The notes beneath the pieces were generated by a model. The model was not told the DNA's origin. It saw only the letters and a program-made list of their open reading frames with translations, and did no database searches. A program made the position numbers and the translations under genes. DNA of 55,863 bases, taken from Streptomyces acidicola. Lineage in GTDB: Bacteria > Actinomycetota > Actinomycetes > Streptomycetales > Streptomycetaceae. Numbering within the stretch: the stretch's first letter is position 1; each line of letters opens with the position of its first letter. This document shows, piece after piece, positions 1 through 8,492 of the stretch. The DNA lies in assembly GCF_009377235.1 (NCBI RefSeq), contig NZ_VMNX01000030.1:1-55863 (forward strand), written 5' to 3'.

Positions 1-60
1 GTTCCCAGCCCCGCCCACGACTCCCCACGGGCGATACGCGTGCGAAGGAGCCCGCGATGA
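1..60 (+). CDS. Possible 3' end of the gene upstream of fruA
   Basis: One frame is open from the window edge to a TGA at 58-60, overlapping the fruA start as ATGA. This would fit a translationally coupled upstream cistron, and in Streptomyces the gene before fruA is normally the 1-phosphofructokinase fruK. Only 19 codons are visible and their third-position GC is not strongly biased, so this could equally be an open frame by chance. The product cannot be identified from these residues. Confidence 0.3.
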   Translation, partial: VPSPAHDSPRAIRVRRSPR

Positions 61-2198
61 GCGAGATGATCACCGCGGACCTGGTCGACCTCGACCTGTC
101 CGCCGACACCAAGGAAGCGGCGGCCCGTGCGCTCGCCGAGCGGATGGTGGCCAAGGGCCGGGTGACCGACCTGGACGGCTTCCTCGCCGATGTGGCCGCT
201 CGCGAGGCGCAGATGCCGACCGGCCTCGACGGCGGCATCGGCATCCCGCACTGCCGCAGCGAGCACGTCACCGAGCCGACTCTCGCTTTCGGGCGCAGCG
301 CGGCGGGTATCGACTTCGGCGCGGCCGACGGGCCCGCCGACCTGATCTTCCTGATCGCGGCTCCGGCCGGCGCGGACGACGCCCACCTCACCATCCTGTC
401 GTCCCTCGCCCGCCAGCTGATGAACGCCGAGTTCACCTCCGCACTGCGGTCCGTGGACGACGCGGAGCGGGCCGCGGCGCTCATCCGGGGCGACGACGAC
501 GCCCAGGGCACCGAAGACTCCGCGGCGGCGCCGGCCGGAACGGCCTCCGCCGACGCCGCCGCGGTCAGCACGGACGACGACCGCGCGGGCGACGAGGGCG
601 CGGGCGACAGCCGGGGCGCGGCGGGGGCCAAGGGTGCCGCGAGCGCCGATGGCGCCGTGAGCGCTGCGGGTGCCGCGAGTGCGGCCGGCGCCGAGGAGGC
701 CCGTCCGTTCCGTATCGTCGCCGTCACCTCCTGCCCCACCGGCATCGCGCACACCTATATGGCAGCCGAGGCGCTGGAGAACACGGGCCGTGACACCGAT
801 GGTGTCGAGGTCGTCGTCGAGACGCAGGGTTCGGCCGGATTCTCCCGGCTCGACCCGGCCGTCATCGCCGCAGCCGACGGCGTGATCTTCGCCCACGACG
901 TCCCCGTACGCGAGAAGGAGCGGTTCGCGGGCAAGCCCACCGTGGATGTGGGTGTGAAGGCGGGTATCAACCGGCCCGCCGAGCTGATCGCCGAGGTCCG
1001 CGACAAGGCCGCGCGCGGCGAGGGCACCGAGTCCGCCCGGCCCGGCTCCACCCCGGTCGAACGCGCGGGCGAGCCCGGCGACGGCTACGGCACCAAGCTC
1101 CGCAAGTGGCTGATGTCCGGCGTGAGCTACATGGTTCCGTTCGTCGCGGCGGGCGGTCTGCTCATCGCGCTGGGCTTCGCACTCGGCGGTTACGAGATCA
1201 ACGGGGCCAAGCCGGTCACCGAGCACTTCGACTGGGGACAGGTCGACAGCTGGGCAGCGCTGCTGTTCCAGATCGGCGGCGTCGCCTTCGGCTTCCTGAT
1301 CCCCGTCCTCGCGGGTTACATCGCCTATGGCATGGCCGACCGCCCCGGCCTCGTCCCTGGCTTCGTCGGCGGAATGATCGCCTCCAACATCGCCGCCGGC
1401 TTCCTCGGCGGTCTGGTCGCCGGTCTGTTGGCCGGTGCGGTGGTCCTCGGCATCCAGCGGATCAAGATCCCGCCGGTGCTGCGCGGCATCATGCCGGTGG
1501 TCGTGATACCGCTGGTCTCCTCGATCGTCGTCGGCTTCCTGATGTTCGTCGTGGTCGGCAAGCCCATCGCCGAGGCGCAGAAGGCCATGACCGACTGGCT
1601 GGGCGGCCTCTCCGGGACCAACGCCGTCCTGCTCGGCATCCTGCTCGGCCTGATGATGTGCTTCGACCTGGGCGGTCCCGTCAACAAGGTCGCGTACGCC
1701 TTCGCCACGGGCGGTATCGCCGTCCAGGACCCGAGCGGTTCCGCGATGAAGATCATGGCCGCCGTGATGGCCGCCGGGATGGTCCCGCCGCTGGGCATGG
1801 CCCTGGCGACCACGATCCGCAAGAAGCTGTTCACCCCCGCCGAGCGCGAGAACGGCAAGGCGGCCTGGGTCCTCGGCGCCTCCTTCATCTCCGAGGGCGC
1901 GATCCCGTTCGCCGCCGCCGACCCGCTGCGGGTCATCCCGGCCTCCATGGCGGGCGGCGCGGTCACCGGCGCGCTGACCATGGCCTTCGGCTCGACCCTG
2001 CGCGCCCCGCACGGCGGCATCTGGGTCACCTTCCTGATCGGCAAGCCGCTCCTGTACCTGCTGGCCATCGCGGTCGGTACGGCGGTCACGGCCGGCCTGG
2101 TCATCGTCCTGAAGGGCATGCGGAAGACAGAGCCGGCCACGGTCACGGAAGCGGCCCCGGCCACCGGCACCGAAACGAAGCAGCCGGTCGCGGCCTGA
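57..2198 (+). CDS. fruA: Fructose-specific PTS enzyme IIABC
   Basis: A 713-residue membrane permease that takes up fructose and phosphorylates it to fructose 1-phosphate with phosphate from PEP via EI and HPr. Domains run IIA (about 5-148, active-site His65 in GIPHC), an Ala/Gly/Asp-rich linker (about 150-215), IIB (about 217-315, phospho-Cys226 in TSCPTGIAHT) and IIC (about 345-695, about eight to ten membrane segments, with GGPVNKVAYAFATG). All phosphorylation residues are present and the length is normal for the fused family. The start has AAGGAG at 45-50, six bases from the ATG. It is expected to follow fruK in an operon. A strong terminator hairpin follows at 2315-2356. Confidence 0.95.
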   Translation: MSEMITADLVDLDLSADTKEAAARALAERMVAKGRVTDLDGFLADVAAREAQMPTGLDGGIGIPHCRSEHVTEPTLAFGRSAAGIDFGAADGPADLIFLIAAPAGADDAHLTILSSLARQLMNAEFTSALRSVDDAERAAALIRGDDDAQGTEDSAAAPAGTASADAAAVSTDDDRAGDEGAGDSRGAAGAKGAASADGAVSAAGAASAAGAEEARPFRIVAVTSCPTGIAHTYMAAEALENTGRDTDGVEVVVETQGSAGFSRLDPAVIAAADGVIFAHDVPVREKERFAGKPTVDVGVKAGINRPAELIAEVRDKAARGEGTESARPGSTPVERAGEPGDGYGTKLRKWLMSGVSYMVPFVAAGGLLIALGFALGGYEINGAKPVTEHFDWGQVDSWAALLFQIGGVAFGFLIPVLAGYIAYGMADRPGLVPGFVGGMIASNIAAGFLGGLVAGLLAGAVVLGIQRIKIPPVLRGIMPVVVIPLVSSIVVGFLMFVVVGKPIAEAQKAMTDWLGGLSGTNAVLLGILLGLMMCFDLGGPVNKVAYAFATGGIAVQDPSGSAMKIMAAVMAAGMVPPLGMALATTIRKKLFTPAERENGKAAWVLGASFISEGAIPFAAADPLRVIPASMAGGAVTGALTMAFGSTLRAPHGGIWVTFLIGKPLLYLLAIAVGTAVTAGLVIVLKGMRKTEPATVTEAAPATGTETKQPVAA

Positions 2199-2220
2199 AC
2201 CCGCGACCGGCCCGCACAAC

Positions 2221-2310
2221 GGCCGATGGGGCGCACGACGGCCGATGGGATGTACCACGGCCGATGGGGCGTGCGACACGACAGCCCATCGCCATACGGC
2301 GAGCCCATCG
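2221..2310. repeat. 19-bp-phased repeats in both orientations downstream of fruA
   Basis: GGCCGATGGG occurs three times exactly 19 bp apart (2221, 2240, 2259). It is followed by two copies of CCCATCGCCA, also 19 bp apart (2285, 2304), in the opposite orientation. The two sets can pair, so the transcript could fold into a long imperfect stem before the terminator. The function is unknown. Confidence 0.65.
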
Positions 2311-2314
2311 CCAC

Positions 2315-2356
2315 ACGGCGGCCGCAGCCCGTTGGACAGGGGGCTGCGGCCGCCGT
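2315..2356 (+). terminator. Strong hairpin terminator of fruA
   Basis: A perfect 16-bp GC-rich stem (2315-2330 with 2341-2356; arm ACGGCGGCCGCAGCCC) closes a 10-nt loop about 120 bp after the fruA stop. There is no U tract, which is usual for Streptomyces terminators. Confidence 0.75.
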
Positions 2357-2449
2357 GCTTCGTCCGCTTACTCACCGCGGTGTGTATTTGGTGTGTATTT
2401 GCCGGTTTTACATCGGCGGTGAGTTTTTCGGGTCACCTGCGAGATGCGT

Positions 2450-2479
2450 CACGGTCCGGGCCAAAAAGCCCGGACCGTG
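2450..2479 (+). promoter_or_regulatory. Hairpin just upstream of the small membrane protein gene
   Basis: A perfect 12-bp stem (CACGGTCCGGGC pairing with 2468-2479) encloses a CAAAAA loop and ends 16 bp before the ATG at 2496. It could be an attenuator, a second terminator or an mRNA 5' stabilising element. The sequence does not decide between these. Confidence 0.4.
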
Positions 2480-2495
2480 GTGTCTACTGGGAGGC

Positions 2496-2768
2496 ATGCC
2501 TGAGCCCGTGTCGATCCTCCATTTGCTGGGCGTGACCGCCCTCGCCGTGGCGGCGGTCATCTGGGTCGCCATGCTGGTCTGCGTCATGCGCCGCGACCTT
2601 CCTGTGCACCGCCGGCAGTTCGCAGCCCTGACCCGCCGCGGCAGGATCCTGCGGGTCCTGCCCTACCAGCGCCACTCCGCCCCCTACATCGAGCACGTCG
2701 AACTGACCCCGGCGGAACGCGACGCCTTCGCGGTCCTCGTACGACGGCTCAGCGACGGCCGCCCCTGA
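2496..2768 (+). CDS. Small single-pass membrane protein, function unknown
   Basis: A 90-residue protein with one hydrophobic segment (about residues 7-28) and a basic, presumably cytoplasmic C-terminal part containing RRGRILRVLPYQRHSAPYIEH. I do not recognise a family. The frame stays open upstream to about 2226, but the ATG at 2496 is the first start that gives a sensible N-terminus; GGGAGG precedes it unusually closely (one base). It is convergent with the DUF6227-like gene and is likely expressed alone, because hairpins lie at 2315-2356 and 2450-2479. Confidence 0.65.
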   Translation: MPEPVSILHLLGVTALAVAAVIWVAMLVCVMRRDLPVHRRQFAALTRRGRILRVLPYQRHSAPYIEHVELTPAERDAFAVLVRRLSDGRP

Positions 2769-2816
2769 CCGCAGGGCAGTCAGGAACGACCCCGTGGTCG
2801 CCCTGATCGTCTGCGG

Positions 2817-3572
2817 TCAGCACGGCTCGCCGCTTGCCGCCCGCCGCTCCATCGCGTCCCGGGCCGCGTCCTCCGTCGCGTAGACCTCGCACATGTGGCG
2901 CCCGTCCGGCGTCGCCGTGTGCTCGACCTCCCACAGGGAGATCTCCCGGCCGTCCGTGAGCAAGAACGCGTGCTCGTACAGCGAGAAGTTCGGCCCGACG
3001 CGGCCCGAGCGGCCGGTGCGGCCGAACGCCTGGGTGATCTCGTGCGCGAACGCCGTCCGCAGCAGCAGCGTGGCGAGCTCGTCCCCCGGCGGGTCCGGGT
3101 TCTCGGCGCGTCGCAGCAGCCGCCGGGCGTGGTCGGCCGAGTCGTCCGGCACGTACTCGTGGCGGGGCTCGGGGACCGGCGCCAGTTCCACCGTGACGGG
3201 CAGTTCGAACTCCGGCGTGTCCGACGGCAGCGGCAGCCGCGCCGTGGCGGCCCGCAACTCCTCCTCGTCCACGTACACCTCGTGCTGTGGATCGCTGCCC
3301 GGCGCCGTGTTGTGCGCCAGCTCCCACAGCGTGAGCGCGCAGCCGTCGGCCAGCAGCCACGTGTGCCGGTACGTCGCCCGGTGCAGCCCCGCGCTGTAGT
3401 GCGCCGAGTGCAGCGAACTGTCGTACGCGAGCGCGCAGTCGAGCCGCCGTATGGTCTCGTCGGGCAGCTCGAAGGAGTTCAGGGCGCGACCGAGGAGTCG
3501 CGCGAGGTGCTCCTCCGGAGACTCGGGCGACTCGGGTGGCTCGTACGCTGCCGTCTCGTACGGAACGCTCAA
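2817..3572 (-). CDS. DUF6227-like hypothetical protein with an internal duplication
   Basis: A 251-residue soluble protein matching my recollection of the Streptomyces-restricted DUF6227 family, whose function is unknown. No signal peptide or membrane segment is visible. The chain is an obvious tandem duplication: residues about 22-115 and about 150-248 each contain an LLxRA helix followed by a block of the type LLxDGxxxxLWExxHxxxPD...EVYxxE. The two DG...LWE blocks align almost without gaps. The gene reads away from the L,D-transpeptidase gene, separated from it by a bidirectional terminator, so it probably has its own promoter in 3573-3670 next to an inverted repeat. Confidence 0.8.
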   Translation of the reverse strand: MSVPYETAAYEPPESPESPEEHLARLLGRALNSFELPDETIRRLDCALAYDSSLHSAHYSAGLHRATYRHTWLLADGCALTLWELAHNTAPGSDPQHEVYVDEEELRAATARLPLPSDTPEFELPVTVELAPVPEPRHEYVPDDSADHARRLLRRAENPDPPGDELATLLLRTAFAHEITQAFGRTGRSGRVGPNFSLYEHAFLLTDGREISLWEVEHTATPDGRHMCEVYATEDAARDAMERRAASGEPC

Positions 3573-3623
3573 GGCTTCTCCCGGCGTTGCTGCATGTCAC
3601 CTTGTGGGTGCATACCGTAGCCC

Positions 3624-3653
3624 CTCGGTCGGACATCATGTCCGGGAACCGAG
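3624..3653. promoter_or_regulatory. Nested inverted repeat upstream of the DUF6227-like gene
   Basis: CGGACAT-C-ATGTCCG (3630-3644) is a perfect palindrome with 7-bp arms. It lies inside a second pair, CTCGGT (3624-3629) and ACCGAG (3648-3653). It is about 60 bp upstream of the start codon, a suitable place for an operator. No regulator can be named. Confidence 0.35.
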
Positions 3654-3677
3654 AAAACGTACGTTCTGAAAACGCCA

Positions 3678-3706
3678 GGGCCGCGCGGATGGTTCCCGCG
3701 CGGCCC
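3678..3706. terminator. Bidirectional intrinsic terminator
   Basis: An 11-bp stem (GGGCCGCGCGG with CCGCGCGGCCC) is followed by GTTTTTG on the plus strand and by CGTTTTC on the minus strand. It ends the L,D-transpeptidase transcript and insulates the DUF6227-like gene. Confidence 0.65.
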
Positions 3707-3796
3707 GCTTGTTTTTGCCGAAGATCTTGGCGTCGTGTCACCAAAGAGTGCTTGTCATGGCCGAGTTGGCCGTGACGTCATCTGCCGTGGCACGGC

Positions 3797-5014
3797 TCAG
3801 AGGGCGCTGCCCGCCGTCCAGGCGCTCCACGGCATGTTCCAGCCGTTGAGGCCGTTGTCCGGGGCGACCGTCTTGTCGGGGGAGTTCTTGACCGTCACGA
3901 CGTCGCCGATGAGCGTGTTGTCGTAGAACCACTTGGCGGGGGTGTCGCCCTGGGCGCCCTGCACGTCCTGGAGCCCGACGCAGCCGTGGCTGGTGCCCTG
4001 CCTGCCGAAGGGCGGGTTGCCCTTGGCGTACCAGTAGTTGCCGTGGATGAAGGTGCCCGACGTCGTCAGCCGCATCGCGTGCGGCACATCCGGGATGTCG
4101 TACTCGCCGCCGAAGCCGACCGTCGATCCGTTCATCCGCGTCTGCACGAACTTCTCCGAGACCACCATCTGCCCGTTGTATGTGGTGTTATCCGGGCTGC
4201 CCGCGGAGATCGGGATCGTCCTGATCGTCTTCCCGTCACGCACGACCGTCATGGTCTGCGTGCCGGCGTCGACCGTGGAGACCTGGGACCGCCCGACGGT
4301 GAAGCGGACCGTCCTGTCCTGCACGCCGTGGATGCCCTTGGCGCCCTCCACCCCGTCCAGGTCGATCTTCATCGTGACCTCGGAGCCGGCCTTCCAGTAC
4401 TCCTCGGGCCGGAAGTCGAGCCGCTGCGCCCCGAACCAGTGCCCGACCACCTTCTGCCCACTGCTCGACGACACCGTGATGCCCGACTGCACGGCCTTCT
4501 TGTCGGTGATCGCCTTGTCGAACGTGAACGACACCGGCATCCCCACACCGACCGTGCTCCCGTCGTCCGGCGTGTACGTCCCGATGAAACTGTTGGCCGT
4601 AGTCACGGTGGTGAAGATCGAGTTGGCGGCGGACGTGCGCCCGTCGGTGTTCTTCGCGATGGCCGAGATCTGGTACTTCGTGCCCCGCTCCAACCGCTCC
4701 TTCGGCTTCCATGCCTTGTTGTCCGCGGACAACGCCCCGGGCACGGCCTGCTCCGTCCCCGCCACCGTCATCTTCACCTCGGTCAGCTCGCCACCGCTGA
4801 CCTTCACACCGGTCGCGTTGATGGACGCACCCGTCGAGCCGTCCTTCGCCGAGATCGTGATCCTCGCCGCGGAGCCCTCGGCGGGGCCCTTGTCGTTGTC
4901 GGCCTTGGCGCTGCCACCGCAGGCGGTGAGCGTCAGGGAACCGACCACCAGGACGGCCCAGGCCCCCAGCGTGCGTCGCACCATCTTGTCCGGCGATGTC
5001 ACGGGCTGCTCCAT
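3797..5014 (-). CDS. L,D-transpeptidase lipoprotein (Ig-like plus YkuD domains)
   Basis: A 405-residue envelope enzyme of the mycobacterial/actinobacterial Ldt type that forms 3-3 cross-links in peptidoglycan. The N-terminus carries a lipoprotein signal with lipobox LTAC (Cys about 32). Two Ig-like domains follow (about 45-140 and 150-255), then a YkuD catalytic domain (about 262-385). The catalytic signature is intact: His324 in FIHGNYW and the SHGCVGL motif with nucleophile Cys345. The start at 5014 was taken because it leaves a normal n-region; Met11 (4984) is an alternative. It is monocistronic, with a terminator at 3678-3706. Confidence 0.93.
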   Translation of the reverse strand: MEQPVTSPDKMVRRTLGAWAVLVVGSLTLTACGGSAKADNDKGPAEGSAARITISAKDGSTGASINATGVKVSGGELTEVKMTVAGTEQAVPGALSADNKAWKPKERLERGTKYQISAIAKNTDGRTSAANSIFTTVTTANSFIGTYTPDDGSTVGVGMPVSFTFDKAITDKKAVQSGITVSSSSGQKVVGHWFGAQRLDFRPEEYWKAGSEVTMKIDLDGVEGAKGIHGVQDRTVRFTVGRSQVSTVDAGTQTMTVVRDGKTIRTIPISAGSPDNTTYNGQMVVSEKFVQTRMNGSTVGFGGEYDIPDVPHAMRLTTSGTFIHGNYWYAKGNPPFGRQGTSHGCVGLQDVQGAQGDTPAKWFYDNTLIGDVVTVKNSPDKTVAPDNGLNGWNMPWSAWTAGSAL

Positions 5015-5147
5015 CTTCTCGCTTCGTACGTGATCCGCTTCAGTACGAGGAGAAAGAGCGCTCGGGGCTCAGTGGGGTTCCGGCGGTCCCACCGCTGCAG
5101 CCGTCGCGTGACAGAACCCGGACAATCGCCTTACGGGGCCCGCTTGA

Positions 5148-5273
5148 TGGACTCCGCCCGGTGGACTCCGCCCGGTGGACTCCGCCCGGTGGGCTCCTCC
5201 CGCTGGATTCCTCTCTCTGGGCTCCTCCCGATGGACTCCTCCCTCTGGGTTTCTCCCTCTGCGCTCCTTCCTC
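5148..5273. repeat. Nine tandem copies of a 14-bp unit
   Basis: Nine directly adjacent 14-bp units starting TGGACTCCGCCCGG fill 5148-5273. The first three are identical and later units drift progressively to forms such as TGGACTCCTCCCTC and TGCGCTCCTTCCTC. The array lies in the 371-bp gap between the divergent Ldt and DoxX-like genes. The period is not a multiple of three and the array is probably non-coding. Apart from this array and the ribosome binding site of the next gene I see nothing else in the gap. Confidence 0.85.
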
Positions 5274-5385
5274 AGCGTTCTCCCTTACCTCGTTCCCCCT
5301 TCCGGGCCCGCGGCCATGTCACACTCGTCGGCCCCCGCTCCGTCCCCGTTGGTGTACCGGCACGCCACGACAAGGAGCCCTGTCC

Positions 5386-5787
5386 ATGAACGCGCTGTTG
5401 TGGACCGCGCAGATCCTGCTCGCCGCGATCTTCCTCCTCTCGGGGACGCTCAAGGCGACCCTGCCCAAGGAGCGCCTGCTCGCCACCGGGCAGAGCGGGG
5501 TCGCACCCTTTCCCCCTTCCGTGATCAAGCTGACGGCCTGGGCGGAACTGGCCGCCGTCCTCGGTCTGGTCCTGCCACAGCTCACCGGCATCGCCCCCAC
5601 CCTCACCGCGGTTGCCGCCGCCGGTCTGATGCTCGTCATGACCGGCGCGCTGATCAGCCACTCGACCCTGCTGCGAGCCGATCTCCGGGCAGGACGCCGT
5701 CTCCACGAGTCCATCGAGTCGGTCGCCGTCCTCACCTGTCTCGCACTCCTCGGCCTGTGCACCCTCGTCGTCACCGGCCGCACTTGA
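5386..5787 (+). CDS. DoxX/MauE-like membrane protein
   Basis: A 133-residue protein of four hydrophobic helices (about 5-23, 45-65, 70-92, 108-130), the size and layout of DoxX/MauE-type proteins. The N-terminal LLSGTLKATLPKERL resembles the conserved first loop of that group. Members are linked to quinone or thiol redox chemistry at the membrane, but no catalytic residue visible here supports a specific reaction. AAGGAG at 5372-5377 lies eight bases before the ATG. It is followed by short 8-bp CT-rich repeats (5786-5828) and a convergent peptidase gene. Confidence 0.75.
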   Translation: MNALLWTAQILLAAIFLLSGTLKATLPKERLLATGQSGVAPFPPSVIKLTAWAELAAVLGLVLPQLTGIAPTLTAVAAAGLMLVMTGALISHSTLLRADLRAGRRLHESIESVAVLTCLALLGLCTLVVTGRT

Positions 5788-5855
5788 CCTCCTGACCTCC
5801 TGACCCCCTGGCCCCCTGCCCCCTGACCCACGTCAGGCGCGCCCCGGAACGACTC

Positions 5856-6887
5856 TCAGTCCCCGTACAACTCCCTGTACGCCGGCCACACCCCGCCCGG
5901 CCCCTCCACCGATTCGGCAGCCCGCACCGCTCGGACGATCGCCCGCGTCACCAGGTCCGCGCCCGCCGCGAGTACCTCGTTCAGGGCGAGGGGGTTGTCC
6001 GAGGGCAGGGGGTGGGCGGCGGTGGCCAGGGTGAAGACCGTGTCGCCGTCGTTGAGGAGGTGCACCGGGCGTATGGCGCGGGCGATGCCGTCGTGCGCCG
6101 TGCCTGCCAGCTTCTGCGCCTGGGCGCGGGTGAGATCGGCGTCGGTGGCGACGACCGCGAGGGTCGTGTTCAGCGAGGGTGCGGCTTTCTTGGCGGTGGC
6201 CTCCGCGAGCCGCTGCCGTGCCGCCTCGTGCACCTCGGCCGCCGGGTGGGCCGTACGGCCGCCTCCCTGGAACAACTCCCCGTAGAGCACACCCGTTTCC
6301 GGATCCATCACCGACCCCGCAGCGTTGACCACCACCAGGGCGGCCACCGTGACACCTGAGCCGAGCACGACGCTCGCGGTGCCGACGCCGCCCTTCAGCT
6401 GCCCGACCGTCGCCCCGGTACCGGCACCCACGCAGCCCTCCTCGACCGGTACGCCCGGCTCGCTCGCGGCGGCCGCCTCCACCGCGGCCCGTCCCGTCGC
6501 CGCGTCCGGCCTGGCACGGAAGTCACCGCCACGGCCAAGGTCGAAGACACAGGCCGCAGGCACGACCGGCACGACGTGCGTCGGATCGGGACCCACTCGC
6601 ACTCCGCGTCCCCGCTCCTCCAGCCAGGCCATCACCCCCGACGCCGAGTCCAGCCCGTATGCGCTGCCCCCGGTCAGGACGACCGCCTCGATCTTCTGCA
6701 CCAGGTTCCGCGGATCGAGCGCGTCCGTCTCCTTGGTCCCCGGCCCGCCGCCGCGTACGTCCACGGCCGCCACCGCTCCGCCCTCCGGGGCGAGCACGAC
6801 CGTCGTCCCGGTGAGCCAGCCGTCGCCGATCCGGGTGGCGTGTCCGACCCGCAGCCCCACGACATCTGTCAAAGCGTCAACTGTCAT
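5856..6887 (-). CDS. P1 family (DmpA/NylC-type) self-processing peptidase
   Basis: A 343-residue cytoplasmic Ntn-like hydrolase of MEROPS family S58/P1. These precursors cut themselves to expose an N-terminal Ser/Thr nucleophile; members include beta-peptidyl aminopeptidases and nylon oligomer hydrolase. Visible family motifs are VGHAT near the N-terminus, VLTGGSAYGLDSASGV, GCVGAGTGATVGQLKGG, and the probable processing site at Asn240-Thr241 in SLNTTLAVVATD. Length is typical. It is followed by a CT-rich spacer and transcribed convergently to the DoxX-like gene. The substrate cannot be predicted. Confidence 0.9.
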   Translation of the reverse strand: MTVDALTDVVGLRVGHATRIGDGWLTGTTVVLAPEGGAVAAVDVRGGGPGTKETDALDPRNLVQKIEAVVLTGGSAYGLDSASGVMAWLEERGRGVRVGPDPTHVVPVVPAACVFDLGRGGDFRARPDAATGRAAVEAAAASEPGVPVEEGCVGAGTGATVGQLKGGVGTASVVLGSGVTVAALVVVNAAGSVMDPETGVLYGELFQGGGRTAHPAAEVHEAARQRLAEATAKKAAPSLNTTLAVVATDADLTRAQAQKLAGTAHDGIARAIRPVHLLNDGDTVFTLATAAHPLPSDNPLALNEVLAAGADLVTRAIVRAVRAAESVEGPGGVWPAYRELYGD

Positions 6888-6921
6888 GGACCCAGTGTGG
6901 TCCGGCGCGGCTCATCCCGCC

Positions 6922-8151
6922 TCACCCGGCCGATGCCGTCGCTCCCCCCTCTCTCGCCGCCATCCGCGCCGTGAATACCCCTGCGGCTACGGCCAGCGCT
7001 GTCACGATGCCCGTCGCGAACACCGCCCAGTCCCCGAGGAACGTGCACGCGATCACCGTCAGCGCGGTGGTGGGCAGCACGGCCTGCTGGGCGATCCCCA
7101 CCTTGAAGTGGCGCGCGTGCAACGCCCACACGGTCAGGAGGTACAGCGCCGTCGGCAGCGTCACCGCGGCCGACGCGACGAGCGCCGAGATGTGCGCCTT
7201 GCCGACCGACTGCTCCACCGCGACCTCCAGTCCGGCACCGATCGCGGCCGCCGACGCGAAGATCAGGTAGTGCCCGTACCCCCACAGGAAGCTGTCCCTG
7301 CTGGAGCGCAGCCGCCCGTGGATCGGCACGACGAAGTAGATCCACCACGCCGAGAACACGGTCAGCAGCCCGCCCGCCGCGATCGGCAGCAGCTCACCCA
7401 GCGCTTTGCTCTCCTGCACGCCCGACTTCACGGCGAGCGTGGCCGCGGCGATCGTCTCGCCGAGCACGATGATCGTGAACAGTCCGTAGCGCTCGGCGAT
7501 GTGGTGCGGATGCCACGCCGTGACACAGGCCCTCTCCGCGTACAGCGGCACGCACATCTCCGCCAGCACCATCACCAGGTACACCCAGGGACGGTCCGGG
7601 GCAGGGAAGAAGAGGAGCCCCGTCCAGCCGATCTGGCACAGCGCCACACCGCCCGCGTACCGCAGCGCCATGGTTCTCTCGGCGCCCCGGGCCGACCGAG
7701 CCACCCGCAGCCACTGGGCCGCCATCGCCAACCGCATGATCACATAGCCGATCCAGACGACCAGGAAATCGTGGTGTTCGAACGCCTGGGACACTCCGGC
7801 CGCGAGCACCAGCACACCGGCGATCTGGACCAGCGTCACGATCCGGTACAGCACGTCGTCGTTGTCGTACGCCGAGGCGAACCAGGTGAAGTTCATCCAG
7901 GCCCACCAGATCGCGAAGAAGATCATCGCGTAGTCGAGGATGCCCTCGCCCACGTGGTTCTCCGCCACCACGTGGACCAGTTGGAGGCCCGCCTGGGCGA
8001 CCGCCACGACGAAGCACAGGTCGAAGAAGAGCTCAAGCGGTGACGCGACCCGGTGCTCCTCGTCGCGCCCCCGCGCGACCAGCCGCCGCACAGGACCGCC
8101 GCCGGAGGCATGAGCGGAGTCCGAAGCTGATCGGGCAGAACGGGATGTCAT
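6922..8151 (-). CDS. Low temperature requirement protein A (LtrA) family membrane protein
   Basis: A 409-residue polytopic protein with about ten to eleven hydrophobic helices. The family signature LELFFDLCFVVAVAQ follows a basic cytoplasmic leader (about 38 residues). Further family blocks include IWWAWMNFTWFASAYDNDD and IAERYGLFTIIVLGETI. LtrA was named from Listeria growth at low temperature; its biochemical role is unknown. The ATG at 8151 lacks a good ribosome binding site, so an internal start is possible, but the FFD motif position fits. It lies just upstream of the P1 peptidase gene (34 bp), perhaps in one transcript. Confidence 0.87.
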   Translation of the reverse strand: MTSRSARSASDSAHASGGGPVRRLVARGRDEEHRVASPLELFFDLCFVVAVAQAGLQLVHVVAENHVGEGILDYAMIFFAIWWAWMNFTWFASAYDNDDVLYRIVTLVQIAGVLVLAAGVSQAFEHHDFLVVWIGYVIMRLAMAAQWLRVARSARGAERTMALRYAGGVALCQIGWTGLLFFPAPDRPWVYLVMVLAEMCVPLYAERACVTAWHPHHIAERYGLFTIIVLGETIAAATLAVKSGVQESKALGELLPIAAGGLLTVFSAWWIYFVVPIHGRLRSSRDSFLWGYGHYLIFASAAAIGAGLEVAVEQSVGKAHISALVASAAVTLPTALYLLTVWALHARHFKVGIAQQAVLPTTALTVIACTFLGDWAVFATGIVTALAVAAGVFTARMAAREGGATASAG

Positions 8152-8281
8152 GGGGCCAAGCACACCAGAAAACCCAGAGAGCTTCCCCGAACCGCGCGCA
8201 CCGGCGGGCGAGCCCTCACGGACACCGTGTCCTCCCGTGGCGCCCGGGTCTCGCCCGACTGCAGGGCCGTACCCTGGGGGC

Positions 8282-8464
8282 ATGAGTACCGCTTCCGCCC
8301 CCGAACCGCGCGAGCAGGCGAAGGCCGCGCTGGTCTTCGACGACCCGCTCGACCAGCAGTCGTCGGACGACACGGACCGCGGGTGGGGCGAGCGGCCCGC
8401 GGCCGGCGACAGCGTCGCCGACCTGAAGCGCTTCCTCGACGAGAAGCCGCCCCACCACCTCTGA
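8282..8464 (+). CDS. Small acidic hypothetical protein (60 residues)
   Basis: A 60-residue, strongly charged soluble protein with no membrane segment. It ends in a short helix-like DSVADLKRFLDEKPPHHL. Codon positions show the strong third-position GC bias of real genes, and the start is an ATG after a GGGGG run. It is divergent from ltrA and convergent with mscL. I do not recognise a family. A real but uncharacterised small gene is the best reading. Confidence 0.6.
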   Translation: MSTASAPEPREQAKAALVFDDPLDQQSSDDTDRGWGERPAAGDSVADLKRFLDEKPPHHL

Positions 8465-8492
8465 AGACGCTGAATGCGGTCCGTGAACCGCG

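Noticed and set aside
5148..5273. Regular short repeats as a CRISPR array
   Set aside because: The 14-bp units are directly adjacent with no spacers, they diverge gradually, and no cas genes are in the window.
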